Assembly: GCA_012729335.1 (NCBI GenBank)
Contig: JAAYDJ010000037.1
Span: 88,727-152,726, forward strand
Reading direction: 5' to 3'
Source: Bacteroidales bacterium
GTDB lineage: Bacteria > Bacteroidota > Bacteroidia > Bacteroidales > Prolixibacteraceae
Length of the DNA: 64,000 bases
Shown: positions 44,842-53,235 of the stretch, in pieces
How the letters are laid out: every line of letters begins with the position of its first letter
Position numbering within the stretch: position 1 is the first letter of the stretch
Translations under genes and position numbers: made by a program
The notes under the pieces: model-generated
Told to the model about the DNA's origin: nothing
What the model saw: the letters and a program-made list of their open reading frames with translations, nothing else
Databases searched by the model: none

Positions 44842-46287
44842 TCAGAAGGCGTAATCCTTTGAAGGGATCCGGGCTTCAGCCATGATGCGCAGGAGTTCCT
44901 CCACCACTTCGGGGTGACCGGCGGCCACATTGTGGGTTTCCCCGGGATCGGTGGCCAGGTCGTATAGTTCGGTGGTGGTTTTCTCAGGATTCATTACCTG
45001 GTAGCACACCAGTTTCCAGTGGTTGCGGAGGAGGGCCTGGCGCCCTTCCAGTTCGTGGAACTCCCAGTAGAGGTAATCGTGGAGGGGTTGATCTCCTTTA
45101 CCGGTGAGGGTAGGGAGGAAAGAGATGCCGTCGGTCACTTCGGGGGGAGTGGTTCCGGCCACACCGGCCAGGGTGGGCATCACATCCCAGAATGCGGAGA
45201 CGTGGCTGGTGGTGGTGCCGGCTTTGATGGTTCCGGGCCAGCAGGCGATCATGGGAACGCGGATGCCTCCCTCGTAGAGATCGCGTTTATACCCACGGAA
45301 GGGGCCGTTGCTGTCGAAATAGTCGGGGTCGGCGCCTCCCTCCTGGTGGGGACCGTTGTCGGAGGTGAAGATGATCAGCGTGTTTTTCTCGAGTCCCAGT
45401 TCTTTCAGCTTGGCGACGATATCACCCACCTGTCGGTCGAGGAGGGTCACCATGGCGGCAAAGGCGGCATGGGCTTCCGGCTGGCTGCCGTATCCCCCGG
45501 TCCGGAAATGGGCATCCCCCGGCTCCGATCCTTTATAGGCCTTCTCGGGGAGCAGTTTTCCCCGGAATTCTTCCATGTATTGGTTGGGGAGCAGCAGTTC
45601 AGCATGGGGAATCACATTGGGATAGAAGAGAAAAAAGGGTTTGTCCCTGTTTTTTTCAATGAATTGGAGTGCGTGTTGGTGGATCAGCTCCGGAGCGTAG
45701 GTCACCAGGGCGTCGCCGCTGTTTTCAGGAAGGAGGATTTTGCGGTCATTGTCCCAGAGGTGGCCGGGGTAGTAGTTATGGGCCATGCGCTGGCAGTTGT
45801 AGCCGTAAAATTCGTCTATGCCCTGTCGCAGGGGGTCCCCTTCTGATCCGGGGTATCCGAGGCCCCATTTCCCGAAGGCGCCGGTGGTATATCCGGCAGC
45901 CCGGAGCATTTCCGGGAGGGTAAAAGTGGAGTCGGGCAATGGCCACTGCCCCTCGGGTTTCCACTCTTTGTTTCCTCTGACGGGGGTATGGCCGGTGGTC
46001 ATTCCAGTCATCAGGGAGGAGCGCGACGGGGCCGATACGGTGGTCCCGGAGTAATGTTGGGTAAACCGGATGCCCCCGGCCGCAAGTTTGTCAATGTGGG
46101 GTGTCTGAAAGAGCTTCTGGCCGTAGCAGCTCAGGTCGCCATACCCCAGGTCGTCGGCGATGATAAAGATGATATTGGGTTTTTCGTTCCGGGTGGCGCT
46201 CTTTGGGTTAATGCCGCTGCTGCAGGCAGTTATTCCGGCCGTCAGGGCCACCGCTGAACATAGCAGTTGATGGGTTTTTATATTCAT
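44842..46287 (-). CDS. Sulfatase, Ser-type (lipoprotein)
   Basis: A 481-residue S1-family sulfatase starting at ATG 46287 (MNIKTHQLLCSAVALTAGIT), with lipobox ending in Cys22. An upstream in-frame ATG at 46338 would add a non-signal-like stretch. Metal-binding PNIIFIIADDLGYGDLSCYG is followed by VSAPSRSSLMTG, in which Ser85 stands where most sulfatases have Cys, so the formylglycine must come from Ser. FGKWGLGYPGSEG and TSDNGPHQEGGADPD are also present. The pairing of Cys- and Ser-type sulfatases implies an anSME-type maturase that handles both. It probably heads the operon of sulfatases, GH106 and GH97. Confidence 0.92.
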   Translation of the reverse strand: MNIKTHQLLCSAVALTAGITACSSGINPKSATRNEKPNIIFIIADDLGYGDLSCYGQKLFQTPHIDKLAAGGIRFTQHYSGTTVSAPSRSSLMTGMTTGHTPVRGNKEWKPEGQWPLPDSTFTLPEMLRAAGYTTGAFGKWGLGYPGSEGDPLRQGIDEFYGYNCQRMAHNYYPGHLWDNDRKILLPENSGDALVTYAPELIHQHALQFIEKNRDKPFFLFYPNVIPHAELLLPNQYMEEFRGKLLPEKAYKGSEPGDAHFRTGGYGSQPEAHAAFAAMVTLLDRQVGDIVAKLKELGLEKNTLIIFTSDNGPHQEGGADPDYFDSNGPFRGYKRDLYEGGIRVPMIACWPGTIKAGTTTSHVSAFWDVMPTLAGVAGTTPPEVTDGISFLPTLTGKGDQPLHDYLYWEFHELEGRQALLRNHWKLVCYQVMNPEKTTTELYDLATDPGETHNVAAGHPEVVEELLRIMAEARIPSKDYAF

Positions 46288-46465
46288 ATCATTTGGCAAA
46301 GGTTGGCAAATAAAGGGGATGCCGCGCGGAAACGGCATCCCAACGGGTCCTAAAGTTACTTCTTTTTCGGATGAGAAAAAAGCGGCTGGGGGAGTGGTTT
46401 CCTGACGCGGACGGGATGGGCGGACAAGAGGAGAAAACGGAAAATGTTACACCTATGTTGCCCCC

Positions 46466-46504
46466 AAAAAACAAGAGAGAGCCAGATTCTCATCTAACTC
46501 TCTC
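46466..46504 (-). terminator. Terminator of tRNA-Gly gene
   Basis: Read on the minus strand, GAGAGAG (46504-46498) pairs with CTCTCTC (46481-46475) and is followed by TTG and a T-rich run (46471-46466). It lies 10 nt downstream of the tRNA-Gly. Confidence 0.75.
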
Positions 46505-46513
46505 ATTCTCTAG

Positions 46514-46585
46514 AGCGGGAAACGGGGGTCGAACCCGCGACCCTCAGCTTGGGAAGCTGATGCTCTACCACTGAGCTACTCCCGC
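46514..46585 (-). tRNA. tRNA-Gly (anticodon CCC)
   Basis: Read on the minus strand the sequence folds into a cloverleaf. The acceptor is GCGGGAG with TTCCCGC, the D-arm GCTC/GAGC, the anticodon stem TCAGC/GCTGA with loop TTCCCAA giving anticodon CCC, and the T-arm GCGGG-TTCGACC-CCCGT. The discriminator is T and no CCA is encoded. It reads GGG codons. Confidence 0.95.
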
Positions 46586-46596
46586 AATGACAGGGG

Positions 46597-46628
46597 CAAA
46601 AATAGTGAAAAATGGTCATTATTTCCAA
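46597..46628 (-). promoter_or_regulatory. Promoter of tRNA-Gly
   Basis: On the minus strand TTG (46628-46626), 21 nt, then TATTTTTG (46604-46597) match the Bacteroidota promoter form. The -7 box ends 11 nt before the first base of the mature tRNA. Confidence 0.65.
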
Positions 46629-46905
46629 ATAGGGACTAAAAATAAAAATGGGAGGGGAGCCTGAAGTGTTAAAAGCTAAGGGCTGACCTGTTAAAATTTT
46701 CAAAAACCTTCCTCCATGATGTATCCAAATCGGAATTTGCTCGTTTAATAAAGCGTAGGGACACTTTTGGATACAGGGAAATCCCGGGAGAAAGTAATTT
46801 CAAGTTTCACCATTACAATTATTTGGTCATTGGGATTTTCTGATGCGATAACGTATTGAAGGAGAAAGCAGAAACAGATCAGGAAAACGAAGAGAAACAA
46901 CAGCC

Positions 46906-47112
46906 ATGAACTTAGAACAGAAAACATTAAGAAGAATGAGCTTAACCCAGGTCCAGGGGGTGGGGTATGAGCGTTACGGGATTAGCCCGAAGAAGGATAT
47001 AGAGCCGGTCAGGATTGGATACCGGCCGGGACCTTACCATTATGTGGTGGAGTGGCAGATGGAAGAGGAGGTTGGTTCACCGTTGGTTTGTGAGAAACCC
47101 GCCATTCCCTGA
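46906..47112 (+). CDS. Possible small protein of 68 residues, doubtful
   Basis: A frame starting MNLEQKTLRRMSLTQVQGVG and ending CEKPAIP, preceded by a purine-rich stretch (GAAGAGAAACAACAGCC). Its composition is soluble and it contains no recognised domain. It lies in a gap convergent to the serine hydrolase gene. Base composition rises in GC within the frame compared with upstream sequence, which slightly favours coding. It may equally be the relic of a longer gene or chance. Confidence 0.3.
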   Translation: MNLEQKTLRRMSLTQVQGVGYERYGISPKKDIEPVRIGYRPGPYHYVVEWQMEEEVGSPLVCEKPAIP

Positions 47113-47117
47113 GCATC

Positions 47118-48692
47118 TTATTTTACCCTGACGGGTTTGAGTTCCTCAAAGAAGATGTCGTCGTTGGGGACGTCGAAGTCGAGGCCTGTGATTTCCAGAT
47201 TGTTGGTCATATTGAACTTCACGGTGCCGAAGCTGAACCAGGCATGGGTTTCGTCCCAATTGATTTTCCATACGTCATAATGCCAATGGCCGAGCGTAGC
47301 CGACAATCCGGGGGAGTGTTCAAATTCCAGCCTGAGTGAATCCTTATGGGCAGGGTCAAGTGATACGGTGATCATTCCGTAGATGTCGGAGTGGTATTGG
47401 CCGGTATACTTCTCGAGGGGCAGAGACGGGAGGGTATGAAGGATCCTGGCGGCCTGGCGGTCGGCGATGCGGGTATCCCTTTTCCCGGAGGCTTCTGTGC
47501 GCTGGAGGTGTTCTTGTGACCAGTCGCGTTCAGGCATTCCGAGATAGGTGTCAAGGGCATAGAGGGAGAAGGCGTTGGCCGGGGTTTTGAGTCCGTTGGT
47601 GAGGACCACCACACCCAGTTTCTCTTCGGGGATCATGGTCACCGCCGAGATCATGCCGTCATAGGCTCCACTGTGGCTGACCATCATCTTTCCGTGGTAA
47701 TCACTGAGCACCCAACCGAGTCCGTACCCCCTGAAATGGGTGTTGAAGTCGTTGGAGCGGGTATGGTCGACCGCGTAGGGGGTGTGGAGTTTCCACAACT
47801 GGTTGTAAGAGGCAGGACGCAGAAGGGTGTCGCTGCCGTGGATGCCCAGGTTCATGTTGAAGATCATCCACCGGCCGATGTCATTGACCGAAGAGATGAT
47901 GCCTCCCAGGGCGGCTATCTCCTCCCAGTCGGTATAGGGGATGGGGATGTTCCTGTTTTCTTCGAGGGCATGGGGGGTGGCGAAGTTGCCTTTGACGGGA
48001 AGTTGTGACAGGGAAATGAGGGTCCGGTCCATGCTCAGGGGTTCCAGTATTCTTTCCCTGAGGTTTTCACTCCAGCTTTTTCCGGTGATTTTTTCGATGA
48101 CCTCTCCTGCGGTGATGTACATCAGGTTGGAATAGCCGTATCCGTCGCGGAAGCCGAAGCGGGCGGGGAGGTATTTGGCGCGGCGGATGATCTCCTCCGC
48201 GGTGAGGTCTGATTTATACCAGATGAAATCGCCGCTGAAGGTACCCAATCCCGAGCGGTGGCAGAGGAGGTCGCGCAGGGTCATTTCCCGGCTCACCCAG
48301 GGATCGTAGAGTTCGAACCAGGGGAGGTAATTCCTCACTTTATCTTCCCACCCGGCTTTGCCTTCCTCCACAAGCATAGCCATCATGGCCGATGTGAAGG
48401 CTTTGGTGTTGGAGGCGATGGCGTAGAGGGTATTCCCGTCGGGAGGAATCTGTTTCCCTGTTTCCAGGGTTCCGTACCCCTTGCTGAAAACCACACGGCC
48501 ATCTTTGACCACGGCGACACTCACCCCGGGAGTGCCCCAGGCCGGTAACGATTTGGCGAAATAGCCGTCCAACTTTTTGGTGACGTCCTTCTGCGCATGT
48601 GCCCCCGGTAAAAGAAACAGAAAGCCGGCCAGAAACACCAGCGACCTGAATCCATTGGCTGCCATGCGGAAATGGTTTTGCTTTGTGTTCAT
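47118..48692 (-). CDS. Exported serine hydrolase, class C beta-lactamase/PBP4*-like
   Basis: A 524-residue exported protein with a signal peptide ending near GAHAQ. The beta-lactamase fold domain has the nucleophile motif S-x-x-K at Ser94 (ASNTKAF), the Y-x-N motif in YGYSNLMY, and later HSGAYDG, the third active-site element. The C-terminal 130 residues look like the DUF3471 domain often attached to these hydrolases (EKYTGQYHSDIYGMITVSLD). Family members act as D-amino peptidases, esterases or penicillin-recognising enzymes. Few are true lactamases. The gene is alone on the minus strand after the ICMT-like gene (28-bp gap), so co-transcription is possible. Confidence 0.88.
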   Translation of the reverse strand: MNTKQNHFRMAANGFRSLVFLAGFLFLLPGAHAQKDVTKKLDGYFAKSLPAWGTPGVSVAVVKDGRVVFSKGYGTLETGKQIPPDGNTLYAIASNTKAFTSAMMAMLVEEGKAGWEDKVRNYLPWFELYDPWVSREMTLRDLLCHRSGLGTFSGDFIWYKSDLTAEEIIRRAKYLPARFGFRDGYGYSNLMYITAGEVIEKITGKSWSENLRERILEPLSMDRTLISLSQLPVKGNFATPHALEENRNIPIPYTDWEEIAALGGIISSVNDIGRWMIFNMNLGIHGSDTLLRPASYNQLWKLHTPYAVDHTRSNDFNTHFRGYGLGWVLSDYHGKMMVSHSGAYDGMISAVTMIPEEKLGVVVLTNGLKTPANAFSLYALDTYLGMPERDWSQEHLQRTEASGKRDTRIADRQAARILHTLPSLPLEKYTGQYHSDIYGMITVSLDPAHKDSLRLEFEHSPGLSATLGHWHYDVWKINWDETHAWFSFGTVKFNMTNNLEITGLDFDVPNDDIFFEELKPVRVK

Positions 48693-48720
48693 AAGTGTGG
48701 TGGATTAAGTGCGGACACCT

Positions 48721-49473
48721 TTACCTTCCTTCCTCATTGAGGAGGTTGGTGCGCCATTTCATATACTTCAGGATAAGATAAACGATGCAGGAAAAGGCGC
48801 AGAAGCCCAGGAGCACCAGGTTAAAGCGGGTTTCTCCCTTGATCAGTTCGCCTGAGATGTCCATCAGGGTAAAGATGATAAAAATGGCGGCAAATCCGTT
48901 TTTCTCTTTTTTGAGGATTTTCTTCCAGCTGAAGGGGAGGGAAGGAGCCACAAAATTCTTGAAGGAGGGGATGAAAGGGGGCACCTTTTCGGCCCATGAA
49001 GTGTAGACTTCACCGAATTTCCTGCGGAGGAACTGTTCTTCGGAGAACATGATCCTTTCATAATACAGCCAGTACACCAGGCAGAAGGCAAATATGAACC
49101 AGGGGTGGGCGGTGAGCAGGATGGGCCCCAGAAACATGAAGAAGTTACCCAGATAGAGGGGATGCCTGACCGTGGAGTAAATTCCCGTGGTATTCAGGGT
49201 GTCGGCGATCTGGTATTTGGCATTCCGGCCCGAGGTGTTTACAGGGGTATGCCCCACGGTATAGATCCTGATTCCGAAACCCAGGAAGGTCACCAGCATG
49301 CAGAAAAGCAGATAATACCCGTCCCAGGGAGCAGTTTTTACCCATGCCTCTCCCGGGTACCTTTCGGTGTATAACCATACTGCGGTTCCAGCCACCAGCA
49401 GGATGGCGGGAATGAAACTGCGGTACCTGAAAAGCCAGGTGCCCCGTTTTTCAAATTCTTCCTGTAATGCCAT
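48721..49473 (-). CDS. Isoprenylcysteine methyltransferase-like (ICMT/PEMT) membrane protein
   Basis: A 250-residue membrane protein. The start is set at ATG 49473 (MALQEEFEKRGTWLFRYRSF), because the frame upstream (to 49569) lacks family character. About five hydrophobic helices are present. The methyltransferase signature GIYSTVRHPLYLGNFFMFLG, then YERIMFSEEQFLRRKFGEVY with the conserved Glu and Arg that bind S-adenosylmethionine, match the phospholipid methyltransferase/ICMT group. The C-terminal 60 residues hold further hydrophobic helices. The substrate in bacteria is unknown. Confidence 0.85.
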   Translation of the reverse strand: MALQEEFEKRGTWLFRYRSFIPAILLVAGTAVWLYTERYPGEAWVKTAPWDGYYLLFCMLVTFLGFGIRIYTVGHTPVNTSGRNAKYQIADTLNTTGIYSTVRHPLYLGNFFMFLGPILLTAHPWFIFAFCLVYWLYYERIMFSEEQFLRRKFGEVYTSWAEKVPPFIPSFKNFVAPSLPFSWKKILKKEKNGFAAIFIIFTLMDISGELIKGETRFNLVLLGFCAFSCIVYLILKYMKWRTNLLNEEGR

Positions 49474-49840
49474 ACGATAAGATTTTCTGTGATGTGGAAA
49501 TTCCGTGATCACTGAAATGCCTTCCTTTCCGGAGGAGACCAACATGAAATCATGGATTCCCGGGTTCAAAATTAAGCTGAAATTCCGGATTCACAAACCG
49601 CGCTGTTTCTTTGCGCTGATCCTTTACCGGAGCCTCTCAAAGGGTGCTGCGGGGTGCTGTTAGGATTTGCCGGCAGGCTGAAAATTCTTTAAAGAAGATA
49701 AAATGGTCTTTTTGTGCCCGGAATAATTTATTAGTTTTGCCCCGGGCACAGGTCCGCGGATTTCCGGTGGCCGGAATGGCTTGAAAAGGAGTTGCTGTGC
49801 GGAGAAATATGCTTTGTTTTATCAGTTTGTGCGACAGCGG
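49474..49840. other. Divergent intergenic region with a promoter-like box
   Basis: No gene is seen in these 367 bp. A TAGTTTTG box at 49732-49739, with TTG 17 nt before it at 49712-49714, points toward the PepSY gene on the plus strand. The rest shows no strong repeat or hairpin. Confidence 0.45.
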
Positions 49841-51370
49841 ATGGTAAGGAAAAGGGGAGGTATTTTCAAGAAGCTGCACCGGTGGCCGGGATTGATCTTA
49901 TCTTTTGTGCTGCTCTTTTATGCGGTGACAGGTATTGTCATGAATCACCGGGAGGGGTTGTCGGGGATTGATGTGGACCGTGACATGCTGCCGGGAAACT
50001 ATGCCTATACCAACTGGAACAATGCCGCTCTGAAGGGGAGCCTGGTGCTGTCGCCCGACTCCATTCTGGTATACGGGAACATCGGGATATGGCTGACCGA
50101 CTCCACCTTTTCGGAATACACCTCCTATAACCATGGCTTACCGCCGGGAACCGACAACCGCAAGATTTTCGATCTTCACCAAACCTCCAACGGATCCTTG
50201 TTTGCCGCGACCCTTTTTGGTCTGTGGGGGTGGGATGAAGGGAGCGGGGTATGGAAGAAGTTTCAGCTGGAAACCGATATTGACAGGTTTACGGGTATCG
50301 AAGGCATCGGGGATACGGTGTTTGCCCTGAGCCGAAGTCATCTTTTCACCGGGGTGGCCGAAGGAACCGGCACCCGTTTCGGGCGAAAGGAGTTGCCCGC
50401 TCCGGAAGGGTATGAGCAAAAGGTCACCCTCTTTGAGACCATCTGGCAGATTCACAGCGGAGAAATACTGGGCCTTCCCGGAAAGCTCTTTGTCGACCTT
50501 CTGGGAGTGGTCACCATCTTCCTGTCGCTGACCGGTATCGTTTACTTTTTCTTTCCTTCGGCCATCAGGCATTTCCGGAAGAAGAAAAAACCGGTTGGCC
50601 AACTGGTCTGTGTCAACAAATGGTCGCTGAAATGGCACAACAAGGTAGGTGCCTGGACTTTTGTTTTACTGGCGTTGCTCTATTTTACGGGTATGTTTCT
50701 GCGCCCGCCGCTGCTGATTGCGATTGCTTCGGCGAGGGTAGACCCCCTCAGGTTTTCCCGTCTTGACCAGCCCAATCCGTGGTACGACAAACTGAGGGAT
50801 TTGCGCTGGGATGAAGACCGAGGAGTGTTTCTGGTGTCGACTTCCGAAGGGATGTACCAGATGGAGCGGGAGCGATTGAAGATGGTGCCGGTGCCCTACC
50901 AGCCGCCGGTGAGTGTGATGGGGATCAACACCTTTGAACCGGTGGGCCATGGCAGCTTCATGGTGGGTTCCTTCAGCGGGTTGTTTCTCTGGAACCCCTC
51001 CCATCCTGTGGTTTACGACTACCTGAGCGGGGAACCCTACCAGGAACCCGCCGGGGGGCGGCCAGTCGGAGAGATCAGGGTGACCGGTCACCTCACCGAT
51101 CCGGCAGGAAGGCTTTACATTGCCGAATACGGGTATGGGATCATTCCCGTGGGGCATGACCGCCGGTTGCCTGAAATGCCGGAAAACCTCCGGGAGGAGG
51201 CAGACATCTCCCTGTGGAACCTTACCCTCGAAATACATACCGGACGCATCTGGGAATTCCTGCTGGGAGGTTTTTATATTTTAATTGTCCCCCTTACCGG
51301 ACTGGCCGCTGTCACTGTGGTCATCAGCGGCTATCTGCTTTATAGAAGGAAATACAAGAGGAGAAAGTGA
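49841..51370 (+). CDS. PepSY-associated membrane protein
   Basis: A 509-residue membrane protein. ATG 49841 is favoured (MVRKRGGIFKKLHRWPGLIL), as KKLHRWPGL and the first helix with VTGIVMNHR are the start of the PepSY_TM family. An in-frame TTG at 49781 would only add an unconserved tail. A large extracytoplasmic domain follows (residues about 40-215). Then come three central helices with LTGIVYFFFPS and NKWSLKWHNKVGAW (His in a helix, a possible haem or metal ligand), a second periplasmic domain (305-460) and a last helix. Such proteins are linked to ferric-siderophore or flavin-dependent electron transfer in the inner membrane. The precise role is unknown. Confidence 0.8.
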   Translation: MVRKRGGIFKKLHRWPGLILSFVLLFYAVTGIVMNHREGLSGIDVDRDMLPGNYAYTNWNNAALKGSLVLSPDSILVYGNIGIWLTDSTFSEYTSYNHGLPPGTDNRKIFDLHQTSNGSLFAATLFGLWGWDEGSGVWKKFQLETDIDRFTGIEGIGDTVFALSRSHLFTGVAEGTGTRFGRKELPAPEGYEQKVTLFETIWQIHSGEILGLPGKLFVDLLGVVTIFLSLTGIVYFFFPSAIRHFRKKKKPVGQLVCVNKWSLKWHNKVGAWTFVLLALLYFTGMFLRPPLLIAIASARVDPLRFSRLDQPNPWYDKLRDLRWDEDRGVFLVSTSEGMYQMERERLKMVPVPYQPPVSVMGINTFEPVGHGSFMVGSFSGLFLWNPSHPVVYDYLSGEPYQEPAGGRPVGEIRVTGHLTDPAGRLYIAEYGYGIIPVGHDRRLPEMPENLREEADISLWNLTLEIHTGRIWEFLLGGFYILIVPLTGLAAVTVVISGYLLYRRKYKRRK

Positions 51371-51437
51371 GGGAATATTTCATAACTTGCATGAAGAAAA
51401 TTGTTTACAAAAATAATCAGCATAAAGATCTCAACCA

Positions 51438-51776
51438 ATGATCATCAGAAGTTACAAAACGGAAACGCCCGGGGAAAATCCCCACAAGGTAGACGTAAGG
51501 CAGTTGTACAATGATCCATCGGCGCAGGTGAACCACATCACGCTGCAGCCTGGTGAAAGTCTGAAACCGCACAAGACACCGGTTGATGTGGTTTTTTATG
51601 TTCTGGAGGGAACCCCCATGGTTCACATCGGGGAGGAGAGCCTGGCGGTGGGTGCCGACCATCTGGTGGAAAGCCCGGCCAGTATCGTTCATTACCTGAG
51701 CAACCCGGGAAGTGTGCCGGCGCGGATACTGGTCATTAAGGCTCCCCGGCCCGAACTGGCCACCCGGGTTTTATGA
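51438..51776 (+). CDS. Small cupin-domain protein
   Basis: A 112-residue single-domain cupin: the first motif in LQPGESLKPHKTPVDVVFYV with two His and the second in GADHLVESPASIVHYLSNPG. It could bind a metal ion through His residues. No partner enzyme identifies a substrate. The gene is followed after 37 bp by a DUF438/hemerythrin/PAS protein and then a DUF1858/DUF2249 protein, so the three look like one operon. A palindrome-like TTGTTTACAA lies upstream near 51400, close to the ATG, but I cannot assign a regulator. Confidence 0.85.
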   Translation: MIIRSYKTETPGENPHKVDVRQLYNDPSAQVNHITLQPGESLKPHKTPVDVVFYVLEGTPMVHIGEESLAVGADHLVESPASIVHYLSNPGSVPARILVIKAPRPELATRVL

Positions 51777-51813
51777 TAAAAATGAAAAAAAAGATTACAC
51801 AAAACATACGGTC

Positions 51814-53067
51814 ATGAGTGAATTGATAGATAATTCTAGGCACAGGAAAGAGCGGCTGAAAGAGCTGATCCTGAAGTTGCATGAAGGTGAGAATCCGCAG
51901 AAGGTGCGGGAGGAGCTACTGGGCACTTTACAGCAGATTCCCTACGGGGAGGTGGTGGAGGTGGAGCAGGAGCTGATCAGTGAAGGGCTTCCTGAGTCGG
52001 AGGTGTTGCGGCTTTGCGACATTCACGGCGAGGTTCTCGATGGTCATATCGACCAGAGCGGGGCGCAGTATGTTCCACCGGGGCACCCCATTGATGTGTT
52101 CACACAGGAGAACAGGGAGCTTCTGAAGGTGGTGGACAAAGCCGAGAGCCTTCTGGGCACCCTGTATGCCATCGATGAGGCCGGGTTCCGGGCGTTTGCC
52201 CACCAGATCCAGGCCTGTTTTAACGATCTGATGGATGTCGACAAGCATTACAAAAGGAAGGAATACCTGGTATTTCCCTTTCTGGAGAAGGCTGGTATTA
52301 CCGGTCCGCCCATGGTGATGTGGGGCAAGCACGACGAGATCAGGGAGCAGCTGAAAGGGTGCATTGAGATTTTACGTCATCCCGAACTGAAGAAACAGGA
52401 TGTCGACGATGCCCTGGAGCTACTTTTCATTCCTGTGCTGAAGGCTGTCGCCGATATGACCAAAAAGGAGCGGGACATTCTCTTTCCGATGGCCATGGAT
52501 GTGCTCACACAAGAGGATTGGTGGAATGTGGATCAGCAGACCCTCGATTTCGGATTTACGCTCTATGATCCGCAGGTGGAATGGCGGCCTGAAGGGATGG
52601 CCCCTGCCGGAGGAGAAGGGGAGAGTTTCACGGGAGCCGACGGGGTGGTCAGGCTTCCTTCAGGCAGTTTCACGGCTAAAGAGATCATGGCCATCCTCAA
52701 CACCATTCCCGTCGACATGACTTTTGTCGACAAGCATGATAAAGTGAAATACTTCACCCAGGGAGAGCACCGGATTTTTGCCCGCAGCCGCACCATCATC
52801 AACCGCGACGTAAGGCTCTGCCATCCTCCCGGAAGCGTCCACATCGTGGAGAAGATCCTCGAGGATTTCAAATCGGGGAAGGCCTCCCATGCGCCCTTCT
52901 GGATCCAGATGCGGGGTAAATTCATTCTGATTGAATATTATGCCCTGCGTGATGAAAACGGTGAATATCTGGGAACGCTCGAAGTGTCTCAGGATCTGAC
53001 CCATGCCAGGAGCCTGGAGGGAGAGCAACGTATTCTCAGTTATTCCTCCGGAAAGGAACAGCCATGA
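51814..53067 (+). CDS. DUF438-hemerythrin-PAS domain protein
   Basis: A 417-residue soluble protein starting at ATG 51814 (MSELIDNSRHRKERLKELIL). Residues about 1-90 form the DUF438 domain (KVREELLGTLQQIPYGEVVE and VLRLCDIHGEVLDGHI). A hemerythrin-like HHE bundle follows (about 95-240) with His in DVDKHYKRKEYLVFPFLE and a second in WGKHDEI. A PAS-like sensory domain covers about 285-400 (IPVDMTFVDKHDKVKYFTQG and RSRTIINRDVRLCHPPGSVH). Proteins of this layout occur in anaerobes next to nitric-oxide and redox stress genes. A diiron centre could sense or detoxify NO or O2. No signal peptide is seen. Confidence 0.86.
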   Translation: MSELIDNSRHRKERLKELILKLHEGENPQKVREELLGTLQQIPYGEVVEVEQELISEGLPESEVLRLCDIHGEVLDGHIDQSGAQYVPPGHPIDVFTQENRELLKVVDKAESLLGTLYAIDEAGFRAFAHQIQACFNDLMDVDKHYKRKEYLVFPFLEKAGITGPPMVMWGKHDEIREQLKGCIEILRHPELKKQDVDDALELLFIPVLKAVADMTKKERDILFPMAMDVLTQEDWWNVDQQTLDFGFTLYDPQVEWRPEGMAPAGGEGESFTGADGVVRLPSGSFTAKEIMAILNTIPVDMTFVDKHDKVKYFTQGEHRIFARSRTIINRDVRLCHPPGSVHIVEKILEDFKSGKASHAPFWIQMRGKFILIEYYALRDENGEYLGTLEVSQDLTHARSLEGEQRILSYSSGKEQP

Positions 53068-53104
53068 CAACCGTTTCCTCCGGAAAGGAACAGCCATGAT
53101 AACC
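53043..53104. repeat. Tandem 30-bp duplication across a stop codon
   Basis: TTCCTCCGGAAAGGAACAGC and the next ten bases occur at 53043-53072 and again at 53075-53104 with one substitution (CATGACAACC versus CATGATAACC). The first copy includes the DUF438 gene's stop codon TGA (53065-53067). It is a short recent duplication of the 3' end of the gene. Confidence 0.85.
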
Positions 53105-53235
53105 CTTGCCCGCGAACCCGGCTTTCCGGAAGAATCTTTCGTGGATACACAGATTTGATCAGGGACGCACTTTCTTTTTGGTTTCCGGAGTGTGTTCCCT
53201 AAAATGAAAAAGTAAATACCCATCAAAAAAATAAC

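Larger units (their letters stand above)
46586..47117. other. Intergenic region between tRNA-Gly and serine hydrolase gene
   Basis: Apart from the tRNA promoter and one doubtful small frame, I see no gene in these 532 bp. The part from 46630 to 46900 is AT-rich and has stops in all frames at short intervals. Confidence 0.4.

Noticed and set aside
43342..44862. Plus-strand frame of 506 codons opposite the Cys-type sulfatase
   Set aside because: Glycine- and Asp-rich shadow of a GC-rich gene. The opposite strand encodes an unmistakable sulfatase.
46371..46574. Plus-strand frame of 67 codons across tRNA-Gly
   Set aside because: It runs into the tRNA and its terminator and has no domain.
47118..48692. 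True antibiotic-resistance beta-lactamase
   Set aside because: Motifs fit the broad serine hydrolase family with a C-terminal DUF3471-like domain, which is mostly peptidase or esterase. No evidence points to drug hydrolysis.
51400..51437. FNR/HcpR-type operator (TTGTTTACAA) before the cupin gene
   Set aside because: The match is short and imperfect, and I cannot tell it from chance in an AT-rich leader. Kept only as a note in the cupin entry.
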